A DNA stretch of 56,657 bases from CBDHDN01 sp965261585 (GCA_965261585.1 CBDHDN010000048.1:1-56657); one strand, 5' to 3'; positions 34,021-44,587 are shown, numbered from the stretch's first letter. Translations and numbers: made by a program. Notes: generated by a model from the letters alone, not told the origin.

Positions 34021-35520
34021 ATGTATACCGTGGACCTTTATCTACGCGTTCGGCTGGCGTGCCATGTTGATGGGCTGAGTCAGCGAGAGGCGGCGAGTCG
34101 GTTTGGCATAGCGCGAGAGACGGTGAGGAAGATGCTCGGGCACTCGGAGCCGCCTGGCTACCGCCGCCGCCAGCCACCGAAGCGCCCGAAGCTGGACCCC
34201 TTCAGGGATATCATTGACCGTATTCTGGAAGAGGACCGAACGGTTCACTGCAAGCAGCGCCACACGGCGAAGCGGATATTCGAGCGTCTTCGCGACGAGC
34301 ATGGCTTTGCGGGCAAACAGACCATCGTCAAGGATTACGTCCGGGAACGGCGCCGTCGCCAGCGTGAGATGTTCGTGCCGCTGGCGCACCCTCCGGGTCA
34401 CGCTCAGGCGGACTTTGGCGAGGCGGATGCGATCATCGCCGGCGTCAAGCGGCGGGCGCATTTTTTCGCCATGGACCTTCCCCACAGCGATGCCTGCTTC
34501 GTTGCGGCCTACCCGGCGGCGGCGACGGAGGCCTGGCTGGACGGCCACAACGGGGCCTTCGCCTTCTTCGGCGGCATTCCCCAATCGATTCTCTACGACA
34601 ATGACAAGTGCCTGGTGTCGCGCATCCTGCCGGACGGCACGCGGCAACGAACGCGAGCGTTCAGCGGGCTTCAATCCCATTATCTGTTCCAGGATCGATA
34701 TGGCCGCCCCGGCAAGGGCAATGATAAGGGCAAGGTGGAGGGGCTGGTCGGTTACGCCCGCCGGAACTTCATGGTTCCCATCCCCCGGTTTGCGAGCTGG
34801 GACGCCTTCAACGCTCACCTGGAACATCAATGTCGGAGACGGGAAAGCGACGTCTTGCGCGGCCATCGCGAGACCATCGGCGAGCGGTTCGGATGCGACC
34901 GGGAGAAGCTGATGGAATTGCCGCCGGCGCCTTTCGAGGCCTGCGACAAGGAGGGCACGCGGGTCAATTCGCTCTCCCTGATGCGCTATCGGGGCAACGA
35001 CTACTCGGTGCCCGTCGCCTACGGTCACCAAGAGGTCTGGGTCCGTGGCTACGTGCACGAGGTGGTCATCGGCTGCGCCGCCGAGGTCATCGCCCGGCAC
35101 CCACGCTCTTACGAACGAGAGGACCTGATCTTCGAGCCGATCCACTATCTGGCCTTGCTGGAGCGGAAGATCGGTGCCCTCGATCAAGCCGCCCCGCTGG
35201 CCGGTTGGAAGCTGCCCGAGGCGTACGCCAACCTGCGCCGCTTGCTTGAAGCCCGCATGGGCAAGGCCGGCAAGCGGGAGTACGTGCAAGTGCTCCGTCT
35301 TCTGGAGACCTTTGCCCTTGAGGAGGTGCACGGTGCCATCCGCGATGCCCTGCGGTTAGGCGCCATCGGCTATGATGCGGTCAAGCACCTGGTGCTGTGT
35401 CGCGTCGAGCGTCGACCCCCCCGGCTCGACTTGAACGTTTATCCCTATCTGCCGCGGGCCCAGGTGACCACCACATCCGCCGCCAGCTACATGAGCCTGC
35501 TGGGCGGAGCGGCGCCGTGA
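34021..35520 (+). CDS. istA: IS21 transposase IstA
   Basis: 499 residues from MYTVDLYLRVRLACHV, with GAGTAGG upstream. Helix-turn-helix SQREAASRFGIARETVRKML, then the DDE core: AQADFGEADAI (Asp), LYDNDKCLVS (Asp) and KGNDKGKVEGLVGYARRN (Glu). C-terminal half includes RYRGNDYSVPVAYGH. Intact. The stop overlaps the GTG start of istB. Confidence 0.92.
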   Translation: MYTVDLYLRVRLACHVDGLSQREAASRFGIARETVRKMLGHSEPPGYRRRQPPKRPKLDPFRDIIDRILEEDRTVHCKQRHTAKRIFERLRDEHGFAGKQTIVKDYVRERRRRQREMFVPLAHPPGHAQADFGEADAIIAGVKRRAHFFAMDLPHSDACFVAAYPAAATEAWLDGHNGAFAFFGGIPQSILYDNDKCLVSRILPDGTRQRTRAFSGLQSHYLFQDRYGRPGKGNDKGKVEGLVGYARRNFMVPIPRFASWDAFNAHLEHQCRRRESDVLRGHRETIGERFGCDREKLMELPPAPFEACDKEGTRVNSLSLMRYRGNDYSVPVAYGHQEVWVRGYVHEVVIGCAAEVIARHPRSYEREDLIFEPIHYLALLERKIGALDQAAPLAGWKLPEAYANLRRLLEARMGKAGKREYVQVLRLLETFALEEVHGAIRDALRLGAIGYDAVKHLVLCRVERRPPRLDLNVYPYLPRAQVTTTSAASYMSLLGGAAP

Positions 35521-36286
35521 GCGACACGCCGCAGGTGTTGCTGGCCCATCACCTGAAGGCCCTCAAGCTGCCGACCTTCCTCAGGGAGTACGACAAGCTG
35601 GCTCGCCAGTGTGCCACAGCGAGGGCGCCGACCACGTGCGCTACCTGCTCCGCCTGGCCGAGCTGGAACTGATCGACCGCGAGCGCCGCATGGTCGAGCG
35701 GCGAATCAGGCAAGCGAAGTTCCCGACCATCAAGAGCTTGGACAGCTTTGACTTCAAAGCGATCGCCTCGCTCAACAAGGCGCTGGTCCTCGAGCTGGCA
35801 CGATGCGAGTACATCGAGCGCCGGGAGAATGTGATCGCTCTGGGCAATTCCGGCACCGGCAAGAGTCACATTGCGCTCGGCCTCGGCCTTGCCGCCTGCC
35901 AGAAGGGCCTGTCGGTCGGCTTTACCACCGCCGCCGCCCTGGTCCACGAGCTCATGGAGGCGCGCGATGACAGACAGCTGCTGAGGTTCCAGAAGAAGCT
36001 CGCCAACCTCAAGCTCCTCATCATCGACGAGCTGGGTTTCGTGCCGCTCTCCAAGACCGGCGCCGAGTTGCTGTTCGAGGTGTTCAACCAGCGCTACGAG
36101 CGTGGCTCGATCCTGGTGACCTCCAACCTGCCATTCGACGAGTGGACGGAGGTTTTCGGCTCAGAACGCCTGACAGGGGCGTTGCTGGACCGCCTGACCC
36201 ACCACGTCCATATCCTGGAAATGAACGGCGAAAGCTTCCGCCTCAAGCAGAGCCGAAGAAAACAGAAACCCGCAAAAAGCGCCTGA
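35517..36286 (+). pseudogene. istB: IS21 helper ATPase IstB, frameshifted
   Basis: Begins at GTG 35517 (VSDTPQVLLAHHLKALKLPT), reads to about 35612, then continues in another frame as SEGADHVRYLLRLAELELID. An indel of one base near 35612-35617 is the cause. The rest is complete: Walker A GNSGTGKSHIALGLG and Walker B LLIIDELGFVPLS. If real, the element cannot transpose without a helper in trans. Confidence 0.85.
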
Positions 36287-36870
36287 GCGGCATCCGCTTG
36301 CCCCCGTGGGCCCACAGGCCCCTCCCACGCGCGCCCCGCGGCCTTTGCCTGCTGAGGGGCAGTCCACGCCGCGCGTGGGTCCCTCCCGTGGACTACGGGG
36401 ACAAGCTCCTCACCGAACCAAAGTGGCCCACTTTTGCTCCGCCACATGGCCGGGTTTTACTCCGCCGTTGACATCTGCCTCCCAATCGGGGCGATCGATG
36501 AGAGACGCGTCTCCGAAATATACGAATTCTGCCGCATCGCGCGGGCCCAACAGCGGGTGGTCAATGATCACGCCGGCAATCCCGCTCAGTGCAGGTTGGG
36601 CTGTGCGCCCACACCCTTTTCGTCGATCATGACGCCGTGACGATACCGGTCTAGCTTGAAACTCGTTGCCTTTTCATGTGGTTCGTCTCGGGCTAGAGCA
36701 CATCCGGTTTAGACGGAATATCCTGCATTGACGAGGTAGTTTCTGCATTCGGTTGGAGAGAATTCATCGAGGGCGTTTCCAATTGCCCGCCAGAGGTCAT
36801 CGACGGTTCTGGCGCCGACCTTGCGGAGAATGGCTTTGAGCTTGGCGAAGACCTGTTCGATGGGATTGAG

Positions 36871-38512
36871 CCCGCATTACCCAGATGATCATGTAATTTG
36901 ACGACACCGCACCCGGATTCTGCTATAAGAATCATACAGTTGGAGCAGATATGGATCAGCGGATATGGCACACCCGATGGGTGAATCGAAACAGGGGTGC
37001 CTTCGGGTCGATTTTGACCGTCGACTCAAGCTTGAGTTCCACGGGTCCAAGGTCACTACTGACGCCGGTTTGCTCGCCTATCGAGAGCTTGATGCCTCCG
37101 TTGAACTTACTGAGATGGTTGGCGATGTTCTTGCCGACAGTCGTACCGGCATGAATGGGCGGCATGGCATGGTCGGCCAGTTCCGCCAGTCCGTTTTCGG
37201 ACGCCTTGGCGGCTACGACGACGTGAACGATGCCGACCGGCTCAGCCTCGACCCGGTCATGCGGTGGATCGTCGGCGGCCATGCCGTCACTAAACAGGCG
37301 GCCTCGAGCAGTCAGATGGGGCGCTTCGAGACGGAGGTTCTGGCCACCGAGGAAAACCTCGCCGCGCTTGGTGATCTTTCCGGCCGATGGATCGACCGCG
37401 TTCATGACCGTTGCCCGCCGAAGAAGATCATTCTCGACATGGACAGCAGCGTCAGCCCAACCCACGGTGCTCAGGAAGGCTCGACCTACAACGGGCACTT
37501 CGGTTGCACCTGCTATCATCCCCTGTTCCTGTTCAACCAGTTCGGCGATTTGGAACGGTGCGCCCTGCGTCCCGGCAACGTTCACAGCGCCGATGGCTGG
37601 CGCAAGGTGCTGGAGCCGGTAGTGGCACGCTACAAGGAAAGGGATTTGCGTCGGTATTTCCGGGGCGATGCGGCTTTCGCCTCACCGGACATCTATAAGT
37701 TTCTGGAAGACGAGGGCTTCCTGTACGCGATCCGTTTGCCGAAGAACCAAGTTCTTCTGGAAAGCATCTGCCATCTGCTCACGCGACCCGTTGGCCGTCC
37801 GCCAAACCATGTGCGGCGCCATTACGCCGGCTTCAGCTATCGGGCCAAAAGCTGGGATAAGGCCCGCCGCGTCGTCGCCAAGGTGGAGTGGCACCCCAGC
37901 GAGCTGTTTCCCCGGGTCGGGTTCATCGTCACCAACCTGTCGCGACCGGCCGAGCGGGTGACATTGTTCTACAATCAGCGGGGCAAAGCGGAGCAATGCA
38001 TCAAGGAAGGCAAGAACGCGATCAAATGGACGAGGCTGTCGTGTCGCAGGTTCCGCGATAACGCCGTCCGGCTGCAGCTTCACGCCCTGGCCTACAATCT
38101 CGCCAACTTCATGCGGACGCTGGCTTTGCCGAAGGAGGTTGAGTACTGGTCGCTGACCACGCTGCGGGAGAAGTTGGTAAAGATCGGTGCCAAGGTGGTC
38201 AGCCATGGCCGCTACGTCACGTTCCAATTGGCCGAGGTGGCGGTGCCGAGGGAGCTGTTCCGGAAAATCTTGAGCCTGATTGATGATCTGCGACCAAGAC
38301 CCGCCCCGGCGTAGGCCGGGGAAATCGACGGCGAGGTGAAAACGACAGGAGGGGTGTGTCTGAATGGCGGCAAATCTGGCCAAATGGCCTTCCAACCGAG
38401 GGCTGATCTCCAAAATCAGGCCATCGGATGGCTGCAAAGGGAATACAGTTCCCTCGACGGTGGTACGGGGGTATGATCTCCGCAAACCTGGAAGTCATCT
38501 GGGTAATGTCGG
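36871..38512 (+). mobile_element. IS1380-family element, 1642 bp
   Basis: Terminal repeats CCCGCATTACCCAGATGAT and (complement) CCGACATTACCCAGATGAC. Flanked by the five-base duplication TTGAG (36866-36870 and 38513-38517), in line with the 4-5 bases usual for IS1380. Inserted in IS630 copy 3; the transposase is intact. Confidence 0.92.
36965..38314 (+). CDS. IS1380-family transposase
   Basis: 449 residues. N-terminal DFDRRLKLEFHGSKVTTDAG (typical IS1380 start), then the DDE site: IILDMDSSVSPTHGAQEG (Asp), YFRGDAAFASPDIY (Asp) and FYNQRGKAEQCIKEGKNAIK (Glu). Complete frame. A Met at 36977 is an alternative start. Confidence 0.93.
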   Translation: MAHPMGESKQGCLRVDFDRRLKLEFHGSKVTTDAGLLAYRELDASVELTEMVGDVLADSRTGMNGRHGMVGQFRQSVFGRLGGYDDVNDADRLSLDPVMRWIVGGHAVTKQAASSSQMGRFETEVLATEENLAALGDLSGRWIDRVHDRCPPKKIILDMDSSVSPTHGAQEGSTYNGHFGCTCYHPLFLFNQFGDLERCALRPGNVHSADGWRKVLEPVVARYKERDLRRYFRGDAAFASPDIYKFLEDEGFLYAIRLPKNQVLLESICHLLTRPVGRPPNHVRRHYAGFSYRAKSWDKARRVVAKVEWHPSELFPRVGFIVTNLSRPAERVTLFYNQRGKAEQCIKEGKNAIKWTRLSCRRFRDNAVRLQLHALAYNLANFMRTLALPKEVEYWSLTTLREKLVKIGAKVVSHGRYVTFQLAEVAVPRELFRKILSLIDDLRPRPAPA

Positions 38513-40291
38513 TTGAGATCGGGGCTGTAGGGCGGCAGGTAGAGCGGGGTTGCGCCGACCGCCTCAATGGCCTCGTGTACGCCGGCGACCTTGTGGGAGG
38601 AGAGGTTGTCCATGATGACGATGTCGCCCGCGGACAGGGTCGGGACCAGGGCTTGCTGGACCCAGGCAAGGAAGCTTGCGCCGTTGATCGGGCCATCGAA
38701 AACGCAGGGCGCGGTGATCCGGTCGTGACGCAGGGCGGCAATGAACGTGGTTGTCTTCCAGTGGCCATGGGGAATGGCCGCCACCACCCGTTCGCCGCGC
38801 GGTGCCCGGCCATAACGCCGGGCCATGTTCGTCCGCGCCCAGGTCTCGTCGAGAAAGACCAGCCGTTCGGCAATCAGCCCAGGTTGCTCGTTGCGCCAAG
38901 TGGCTCGCGCCGCCGCGACGTCAGGGCGCTCCTGCTCGGCGGCGTGGGCTGTCTTTTTTTGCGACTCAGCCCCTGAGCCAGAAGAAAGTCGCCAAGCGTC
39001 GAGCGCTTCGCCTCGATCCCCTCGGCGGCCAGCAAGACGCAAAGCTCGTCAATGGTGATGTCGCAATTCTCCATCACCAGAGCCCGAATGCGATCGCCAT
39101 GGGGAGCCAGTTTCGATTTCTTCCAGCCACCGTATTTGTCGGCTTTGATCGTGCCCCGCTGCTTCCAACGCTGCATCAGCTTCACAACAAAGCTGATGCT
39201 CACATCAAATTGCTTCGCCGCCGCATTGCGAGAGGTCCCCGATTCAACAACTCGAACAACTCGTTCACGAAGATCTTCCGAATAAGGTCGTGTCATCCAT
39301 GGCTGGCCTCCTGTAACCCAGCTCATAGCTTGAATCACTTTTTGCGACCCTTGGGAATCCCCTTTTTGATTCTGTCTATGCCGGCGTACGAGTTGTACCC
39401 GTCGGGATCGCCACCGAAAACCAGGCCACCCCGGTCCGATTGCGATACGTAGAAGTGCCCGGCGCCGAAGGTGATCACAATCGGCAGGATTGGCTTGACA
39501 CCCTCGGTAACGAATGCCTGCAGGACGTGACTTTCGATGGGCAGCCGCAAGCCGGCTTGTGCCATCACACGGCTGGAGGCCCCCGCAACACACACGGCGA
39601 CCTTCTGCGCAGCAATCGTTCCACGCGTTGTCTCCACACCGTGGCATGCGCCGTTGGTCACGACGATGCCCGTGACCTCGCAATTCTCAACGATGTCAAC
39701 ACCATAGCGGTCCGCACCCCGAGCATAGCCCCAGACGACGGCGTCATGGCGAGCCGTACCGGCACGCTTCTGCAAGAGACCGCCGCGAATCGGAAACCGT
39801 GCGTTGTCGAATTCAAGGAAAGGGCACAACTCGCGAACGCCGGCCTCATCCAGTAGAATCGCGTCGGCGCCTGCCAGCCGCATTGCATTGCCGCGGCGAA
39901 CGAAAACATCGCGTTGCGCGTCGCTGTGAAGCAGGTTGATGATCCCGCGTTGCGAGACCATGACGTTGTAGTTAAGCTCTTGTTCCGGCCCCTCCCAAAG
40001 CCGCATCGACAACTCGTAGAATGGCTCGTTGCCCGGTAGCATGTAGTTGGACCGGATGATCGTCGTGTTGCGCCCGACGTTGCCCGAGCCCAGCCAGCCC
40101 TTTTCCAGGACCGCGACGTTCGCCACGCCGAACTCCTTGGCCAGCTAATATGCCGTTGCCAAACCGTGGCCGCCGCCGCCGACCACGATGACCTCATAGG
40201 CGGGTTTGGGTTCGGCTTTGCGCCACACCTGCTCCCAGCCTCGGTTGCCCCTCAGGCCCTCAAAAAACAGACGCAGTCCCGAATAACGCAT

Positions 40292-40508
40292 GGCGGCTTC
40301 ACACCCTTCGGCTGGCGCCGTCGTTCCGAATCCCGTCATTCCGGACATCGGACCGTCGCAGCGAGTAGCCACCAGATCTGCCCGCTGCCACCCGCGCCAT
40401 CCTAGGTGGATGATTCCGGCGCCGGCTCGGCCCCCGCGGCCGCACAGGCTGGAACGTGGCCAAAGTGCTTGCAGTCTCGCGCGAAATATCCGGTATGACT
40501 TTCGCGAA
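40292..40508. promoter_or_regulatory. Divergent soxB/regulator intergenic region with inverted repeat
   Basis: Between the divergent starts of soxB (40291) and the GlxA-type regulator (40509). CGCGAAA at 40480-40486 and TTTCGCG at 40500-40506 form a seven-base inverted repeat with a 13-base spacer, directly before the regulator start. A plausible operator; the binder is unknown. Confidence 0.4.
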
Positions 40509-41368
40509 ATGGCTGTATTATTTTTCTCTATGGACGTCGCGACAGATCGACAGACGAGGCCCACCAGCGTCGGCTTTCTGCTGATCGATGGCTTCGCGCT
40601 GATGTCGTACGCCTCGGCGGTTGAACCGCTGCGTGCGGCCAACCTGCTCTCGTCGCGAACCCTTCACGCCATCGACCATTTCTGCGTATCGGGACGCCGC
40701 GTGGTCAGCTCGACGGGTGCGGTCGTGCCCGCAAAGGAAATAGAAAGTGGCGACCGTCCCGAACTACTGCTCGTCGTCGCCGGCGGCGATCCGTCGACCT
40801 TCAACGACCGCCGGGCCTTCCGTTGGCTGGGCGCGCTTGCAAGGGCCGGTGTCACGCTGGGCGGCGTTTCCGGCGGGCCAATGGTCCTCGCCCGGGCCGG
40901 CGCGATGGAGAAACGAAGACTGACGATCCACTGGGAGCATGCCGAGGCGCTGGCGGAAATGGTGCCCGGTCTCGTTGTCGAGCGCACACTCTACGTCGTC
41001 GACCGCGACCGTATGACCTGCGCCGGCGGCACGGCACCGCTCGACATGATGCACGCGCTCGTCGCCCGCCAACACGGCGAAAGCCTGGCGCGACGTGTCA
41101 GCGACTGGTTCCTGCACACCGAAGTCAGGCCATCGTGCGGTCCACAGCGGGCTGGCATCGTCGAACGCTACGGCACCACCAGCCGGCCGGCGGCGTTCGC
41201 GCTCGGGCTGATGGAGGATCACCTCGCTGATCCCCTGTCGCTCGACCAGCTCGCGCGTCTTGCCGGCGTCAGCGTCCGCCACCTAAACCGCCTTTTTCAG
41301 GAAACTGGGTATCCACTTCGCTCTCGTATCCCCTACATTTGGTTTCCGAGGCTGCGATGACCGCCGAC

Positions 41369-42493
41369 TAGTACCGGGAATCACAAATCGCGATGACGTG
41401 GTTTGAGCCTCTTCTGATGGATGTTGGTGCTGACCCAACGGAAAGGCTTGGCGGTCTTGTTGTGGGCGTGGATGAAGGCATCGATGGCGTCCCTGAGTTG
41501 TCGGGGCGAAGTGAAGCTGGCGCCGTGCAGGGCGGCGCGGCTGAGGATCGAGAACCAGATCTCGATCTGGTTGAGCCAGCTGGCGTAGTTGGGCGTGAAG
41601 TGGAAGTGGACATGGGGATGCGCCTTGAGCCAGCGGTCGCGCTTGGGCTTGTGGGTGTTCAGGTTGTCGAGAACGACATGGATCTCGCGGTCGGGATAGG
41701 CGGCCACCACGCGGTTCATGAAGTCGAGGAACTCACGGCGGCGCCGCCGTTCGTAGTGTCCGGCCTGAACCTCGCCGCTGGCGACGTTGAGAGCGGCAAA
41801 CAGCGTCGTCGTGCCGTGTCGCTTATAGGTGTGGCCATGGCCGATCAGGGCGCGCCCGTTCGGCAGCTTCAGATAGCCCTGGGCGCGCTCCAGCGCCTGG
41901 ATGTGCGGCTTCTCGTCGACCGCCAGCACGATGGCGTCCTCCGGCGGGTGCAAGTAGAGGCCGACGATCTCGGCCGCCTTGGGGACGAACTCGGGATCGT
42001 TGCTCTGGCACCAGGATTTACGGCCGGCCAGGTCGATCTTTTGCCGGCGCAGGAAGCGCCAGATGTACTGGTCCGACACATCGCCCAGCGCCCGGGCCAG
42101 CAGTGGCGCCGTCCAGCGAGCGAAGCCGGCGGGCGGCGGCTCGTCCAACTGCGCCAGGATGCGCCGGCCCGTCTCGGCCGTGTAGATCGGCGTCGCCCCC
42201 GGCCGCGCTCGATCCGACAGCCCGGCCAGCCGTTCCGCCGCGAAGCGCGTGCGCCAGCGGCTGACCCGCCCCGGCCAGGTGCCAAGCGCCGCCGCAATGG
42301 AGCGCGTCGAGCGGCCGTCCGCCGCCAACAACACCATGCGGGCGCGCTCGCTCACGCCCTGTTCCGTCTTCGGAGATCGGACCATGCTCTCAAGCACCGC
42401 CCGCTCCTCCTCCGTCAATATGATCGGAGTCGCGTCCTGGATGTTCATCCATCCTTTGAATCACGACTCCGCCGCCAGCGATAGCCGGTACTA
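41369..42493 (-). mobile_element. Second IS630-type element, complete, 1125 bp
   Basis: Ends TAGTACCGGGAATC and (complement) TAGTACCGGCTATC with TA at both ends. Inserted in the IS1595 transposase; removing it restores that frame. Different element from the IS630 copies 1-3. A truncated copy is at 32589-33308. Confidence 0.92.
41381..42448 (-). CDS. IS630-type transposase, single ORF
   Basis: 355 residues. Starts MNIQDATPIILTEEERAVLE; helix-turn-helix STRSIAAALGTWPGRVSRWR; DDE residues in LAVDEKPHIQALERAQ, VVLDNLNTHKPKRDRW and NYASWLNQIEIWFSILSR. Intact, no frameshift needed, unlike the two-frame element above. Confidence 0.93.
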   Translation of the reverse strand: MNIQDATPIILTEEERAVLESMVRSPKTEQGVSERARMVLLAADGRSTRSIAAALGTWPGRVSRWRTRFAAERLAGLSDRARPGATPIYTAETGRRILAQLDEPPPAGFARWTAPLLARALGDVSDQYIWRFLRRQKIDLAGRKSWCQSNDPEFVPKAAEIVGLYLHPPEDAIVLAVDEKPHIQALERAQGYLKLPNGRALIGHGHTYKRHGTTTLFAALNVASGEVQAGHYERRRRREFLDFMNRVVAAYPDREIHVVLDNLNTHKPKRDRWLKAHPHVHFHFTPNYASWLNQIEIWFSILSRAALHGASFTSPRQLRDAIDAFIHAHNKTAKPFRWVSTNIHQKRLKPRHRDL

Positions 42494-43801
42494 GGCCCTT
42501 GTAGGGGACCGGCTCGTGCTGCACCGCCTGCTGGAGCAGTCGGAAGAAAAGCAGGCCACGAGCCTGCGAACGGCGGCGATTGAATCGGAAAGTGAACTCG
42601 TCGAGATAGTAGTCGAGATGGTCGGCATCGATGGCACCATGGTGGATGCCCAGCCACCAGCGATCAAGCAGAGCGGCCACGCGATGCACTCGTGGCATGA
42701 CGATGTGGGCCGGGTCGCCACTGGCGGAAATGGATCTCGGCTGGTGGTCATAGCCTTGGTTCGCCAGACCACTGTAGGCTGACCAGCCATCGGTTCGGAC
42801 GGTCGCGCCAGGCGCCACGGTTGTTTGGACAAACGGGATCAGGCTCCTCGCAGCCACATCCTCGACGCGGCTCATTCGGATCCGGCCAGTGCCCCGCCCT
42901 CGGACTTCCGCCGCAATCGCGACGATCGACTTGGTCTTCGTCTGTCGCCCCACGACGCCGGTTTTCCGGCCGCCCACATAGGTTTCGTCCACCTCGACCG
43001 CGCCGCCCAGGAGATCACGCCCCGGCCTCACCATGGCGCGCCGCAACTTGTGCAGCCAAGCCCAGGCTGTCTGATAACTGCCCAGGCCAAGAATGCGTTG
43101 TAGGCCGAGCGCACTGACCCCGTGCTTCTGGTTGGTCACGTACCACATCGCCTGGAACCAAAGGCGCAATGGCTTTCGAGTGCCCTCGAAGATCGTCCCC
43201 GCCGTCACCGATGTTTGACGCTGACACCGGTTGCATCGCAACTGACCCCGCGCCGTCGGCCAGGCGTCGGTTCCGCAGCAAGACGGGCATCGAAAACCTT
43301 CCGGCCAACGAACACGCCCAAGAAACTCCGCACACGCCGTCTCCGACACGAACCACGCGTCGAATTCAGTCAGGGTGCGCGGGTAGTCGACCCCGCCTTC
43401 GGGATGGGATGCCGGGTTCGCCATCCCAACATATTGACATCACGAGAGCGAAGTGGATACCCTATTTTCAGGAAAAGCTGGGTCGTAGCACGATGGAGGT
43501 CTATCGCGACATTCGGCTTGACAAAGCCAACAGCCTGCTCAGGCAGTCGACTTTGTCCGCGACGGAGGTCGCACTGGCCACCGGCTTTGGCAGCTCGTCG
43601 CACTTCTCGCTCGCCTTCCGCCGTCGGTTCGGTATGACGCCGTCGGATGTCCGTGATGGCGGGGCGGTGGCTAGCTTGTCAACGCCGGTTGAAAACTGGC
43701 CCACTTGGCCGATTGAAAACTGACCCACCCCTTGATGAGCGGGCCGCCACGCGCGGAGCCCTGAGATAGCTCAAGCGTGTGGTGGCCTGCGGCGGGAGAT
43801 A

Positions 43802-44587
43802 CTATGCGCCCTCCTTGTCCTTGCGGACTGGGCCGATGATGCCGGCCTTACGCTTGTCCTTGAGCCGGTAGCTCTCGCCCTGGATCTGGACGACCTGGGC
43901 GTGATGGAGCAGGCGGTCGAGCATGGCCGCCGTCAACACACGATCGCCGGCGAAGGCCTGATCCCAGGTTGAGAAGCATAGGTTCGACATCATGATCGTG
44001 GAGCCGCGCTCGTAACGGGCCGCAATGATCTGGAAGAAGAGATGGGCCTGGTCGCGGGAGAGCGGCAGATATCCGATCTCGTCGACGATCAGGATTGTGT
44101 ACCGGCTAAGCGCCTTCATGAACTCGGCCAGCCGGCTCTGGCGCACGGCGGCCTCCACCTGCATCATCAGATCGGCAGCGGTGGTGAAGCGGGTCTTGAT
44201 CCTGGCGTTCGCGGCCTTGTGGCCGAGTGCGATCGCCAGATGGGTCTTGCCAACCCCGGATGGGCCCAGGAACACCACATTCTCGCGGCGGGCGACGAAG
44301 CTGAGCGAGGCGAGAAGCTCAATCTGTCTTTTCGGGGCCGTTGTGGCAAAGCCGAAGTCATAATCCTCGAGCGTCTTGGTCGCAGGAAAGCCGGCCATGC
44401 GGACGAGCGTCGCGGCGGATCTTGCACGCCGGCCGTCCCGCTCGGCGATCAGGACATTCTCAAGGAAATCGACGAAGCTCTGCTCGCTCTCGACGGCCGA
44501 TGTCGCCAGCGCGGCAAAGCTGTCTGAGACGCCAGCGAGCTTGAGTTCCTCGCAGAGCGTCGTCACCCGGTCGGACTGCAGGTTCAT
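43802..44587 (-). CDS. istB: IS21 helper ATPase IstB
   Basis: 261 residues from MNLQSDRVTTLCEELKLAGV. Walker A GPSGVGKTHLAIALG, Walker B ILIVDEIGYLPLSRDQ, then RYERGSTIMMSNLCFSTWDQ. Start at 44587 overlaps the istA stop (ATGA). Complete frame. Confidence 0.92.
   Translation of the reverse strand: MNLQSDRVTTLCEELKLAGVSDSFAALATSAVESEQSFVDFLENVLIAERDGRRARSAATLVRMAGFPATKTLEDYDFGFATTAPKRQIELLASLSFVARRENVVFLGPSGVGKTHLAIALGHKAANARIKTRFTTAADLMMQVEAAVRQSRLAEFMKALSRYTILIVDEIGYLPLSRDQAHLFFQIIAARYERGSTIMMSNLCFSTWDQAFAGDRVLTAAMLDRLLHHAQVVQIQGESYRLKDKRKAGIIGPVRKDKEGA

Larger units (their letters stand above)
33957..36473 (+). mobile_element. IS21-family element inside soxD, 2517 bp
   Basis: Ends TGTGCGGCGG and (complement) TGTCAACGGCGGAG. 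Flanked by a five-base duplication TCTGC (33952-33956 and 36474-36478). Contains istA and an istB that is frameshifted. Inserted in soxD. Confidence 0.9.
33760..36571 (-). pseudogene. soxD: Sarcosine oxidase delta subunit split by IS21
   Basis: The N-terminal part lies at 36474-36571 (GTG start, VIIDHPLLGPRDAAEFVYFG, then DASLIDRPDWEAE). The C-terminal part lies at 33760-33956 (DHDRRFYEYLYLRSNPAGEH, then LVVTRDTVTHEI). Between them is the 2.5-kb IS21 element at 33957-36473 with a TCTGC duplication. SoxD is the small zinc-binding subunit; the usual Cys of the CPYCG motif are already replaced (HPLLG), as in some alphaproteobacterial SoxD. Confidence 0.85.
36697..39296 (-). pseudogene. IS630-family transposase of copy 3, second ORF split by IS1380
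   Basis: The first ORF (39296 down to 38874) is complete: MTRPYSEDLRERVVRVVESG through the A7 tract (38954-38960). The second ORF runs from 39042 to about 38518, through PPYSPDLN, then is cut by IS1380. The last ~50 codons (NPIEQVFAKLKAILRK onward) are at 36870 down to 36709. Not functional as it stands. Confidence 0.88.
36694..39384 (-). mobile_element. IS630-family element, copy 3, interrupted and end-truncated
   Basis: Left end TAGAGCACATCCGG at 36694 is intact. The right end stops at TCTGTCTATGCCGG (39384), lacking the last ten bases seen in copies 1 and 2. Carries an IS1380 element at 36871-38512. Inserted in soxB. Confidence 0.9.
36586..40291 (-). pseudogene. soxB: Sarcosine oxidase beta subunit, broken three ways
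   Basis: FAD-dependent subunit. N-terminus at 40291: MRYSGLRLFFEGLRGNRGWE then the FAD-binding VIVVGGGGHGLATAY, followed by an in-frame TAG at 40145-40147 (codon 49). Beyond it the frame runs to 39385 (LVFGGDPDGYNSYA). The C-terminal end lies at 36586-36693: KATSFKLDRYRHGVMIDEKG and GAQPNLH. Between the parts is IS630 copy 3 with an IS1380 inside. About 70-80 residues expected between GYNSYA and the C-terminal piece are absent, as are 10 bases of the IS end, so a deletion followed insertion. Confidence 0.87.
41333..43424 (-). pseudogene. IS1595-family transposase interrupted near its C-terminus
   Basis: From Met 43424: zinc ribbon (CPSCCG, then LRCNRCQRQTSVTAGT), then the ISXO2-like DDE core (VEVDETYVGGRKTG, VRTDGWSAYSGL). 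It is cut after VPYKGL at 42494 by the IS630-type insertion. The native tail GGHRSLGNQM and stop lie at 41368 down to 41333. Only about the last 12 codons are separated, so residual activity is conceivable. Confidence 0.87.
41305..43464 (-). mobile_element. IS1595-family element inside the regulator gene
   Basis: Ends CTGGGTATCCACTTCGCTCT and (complement) TAGGGTATCCACTTCGCTCT. Flanked by TTTTCAGGAAA at 41294-41304 and 43465-43475, an 11-base direct repeat in the AraC domain. Carries another IS630-type element near its left end. Confidence 0.88.

Noticed and set aside
25303..39384. Composite transposon bounded by IS630 copies 2 and 3 carrying the SNF2 cassette
   Set aside because: Copy 3 sits inside soxB, and soxD/soxA pieces lie between the two copies, so the DNA between them is not one mobile cargo.
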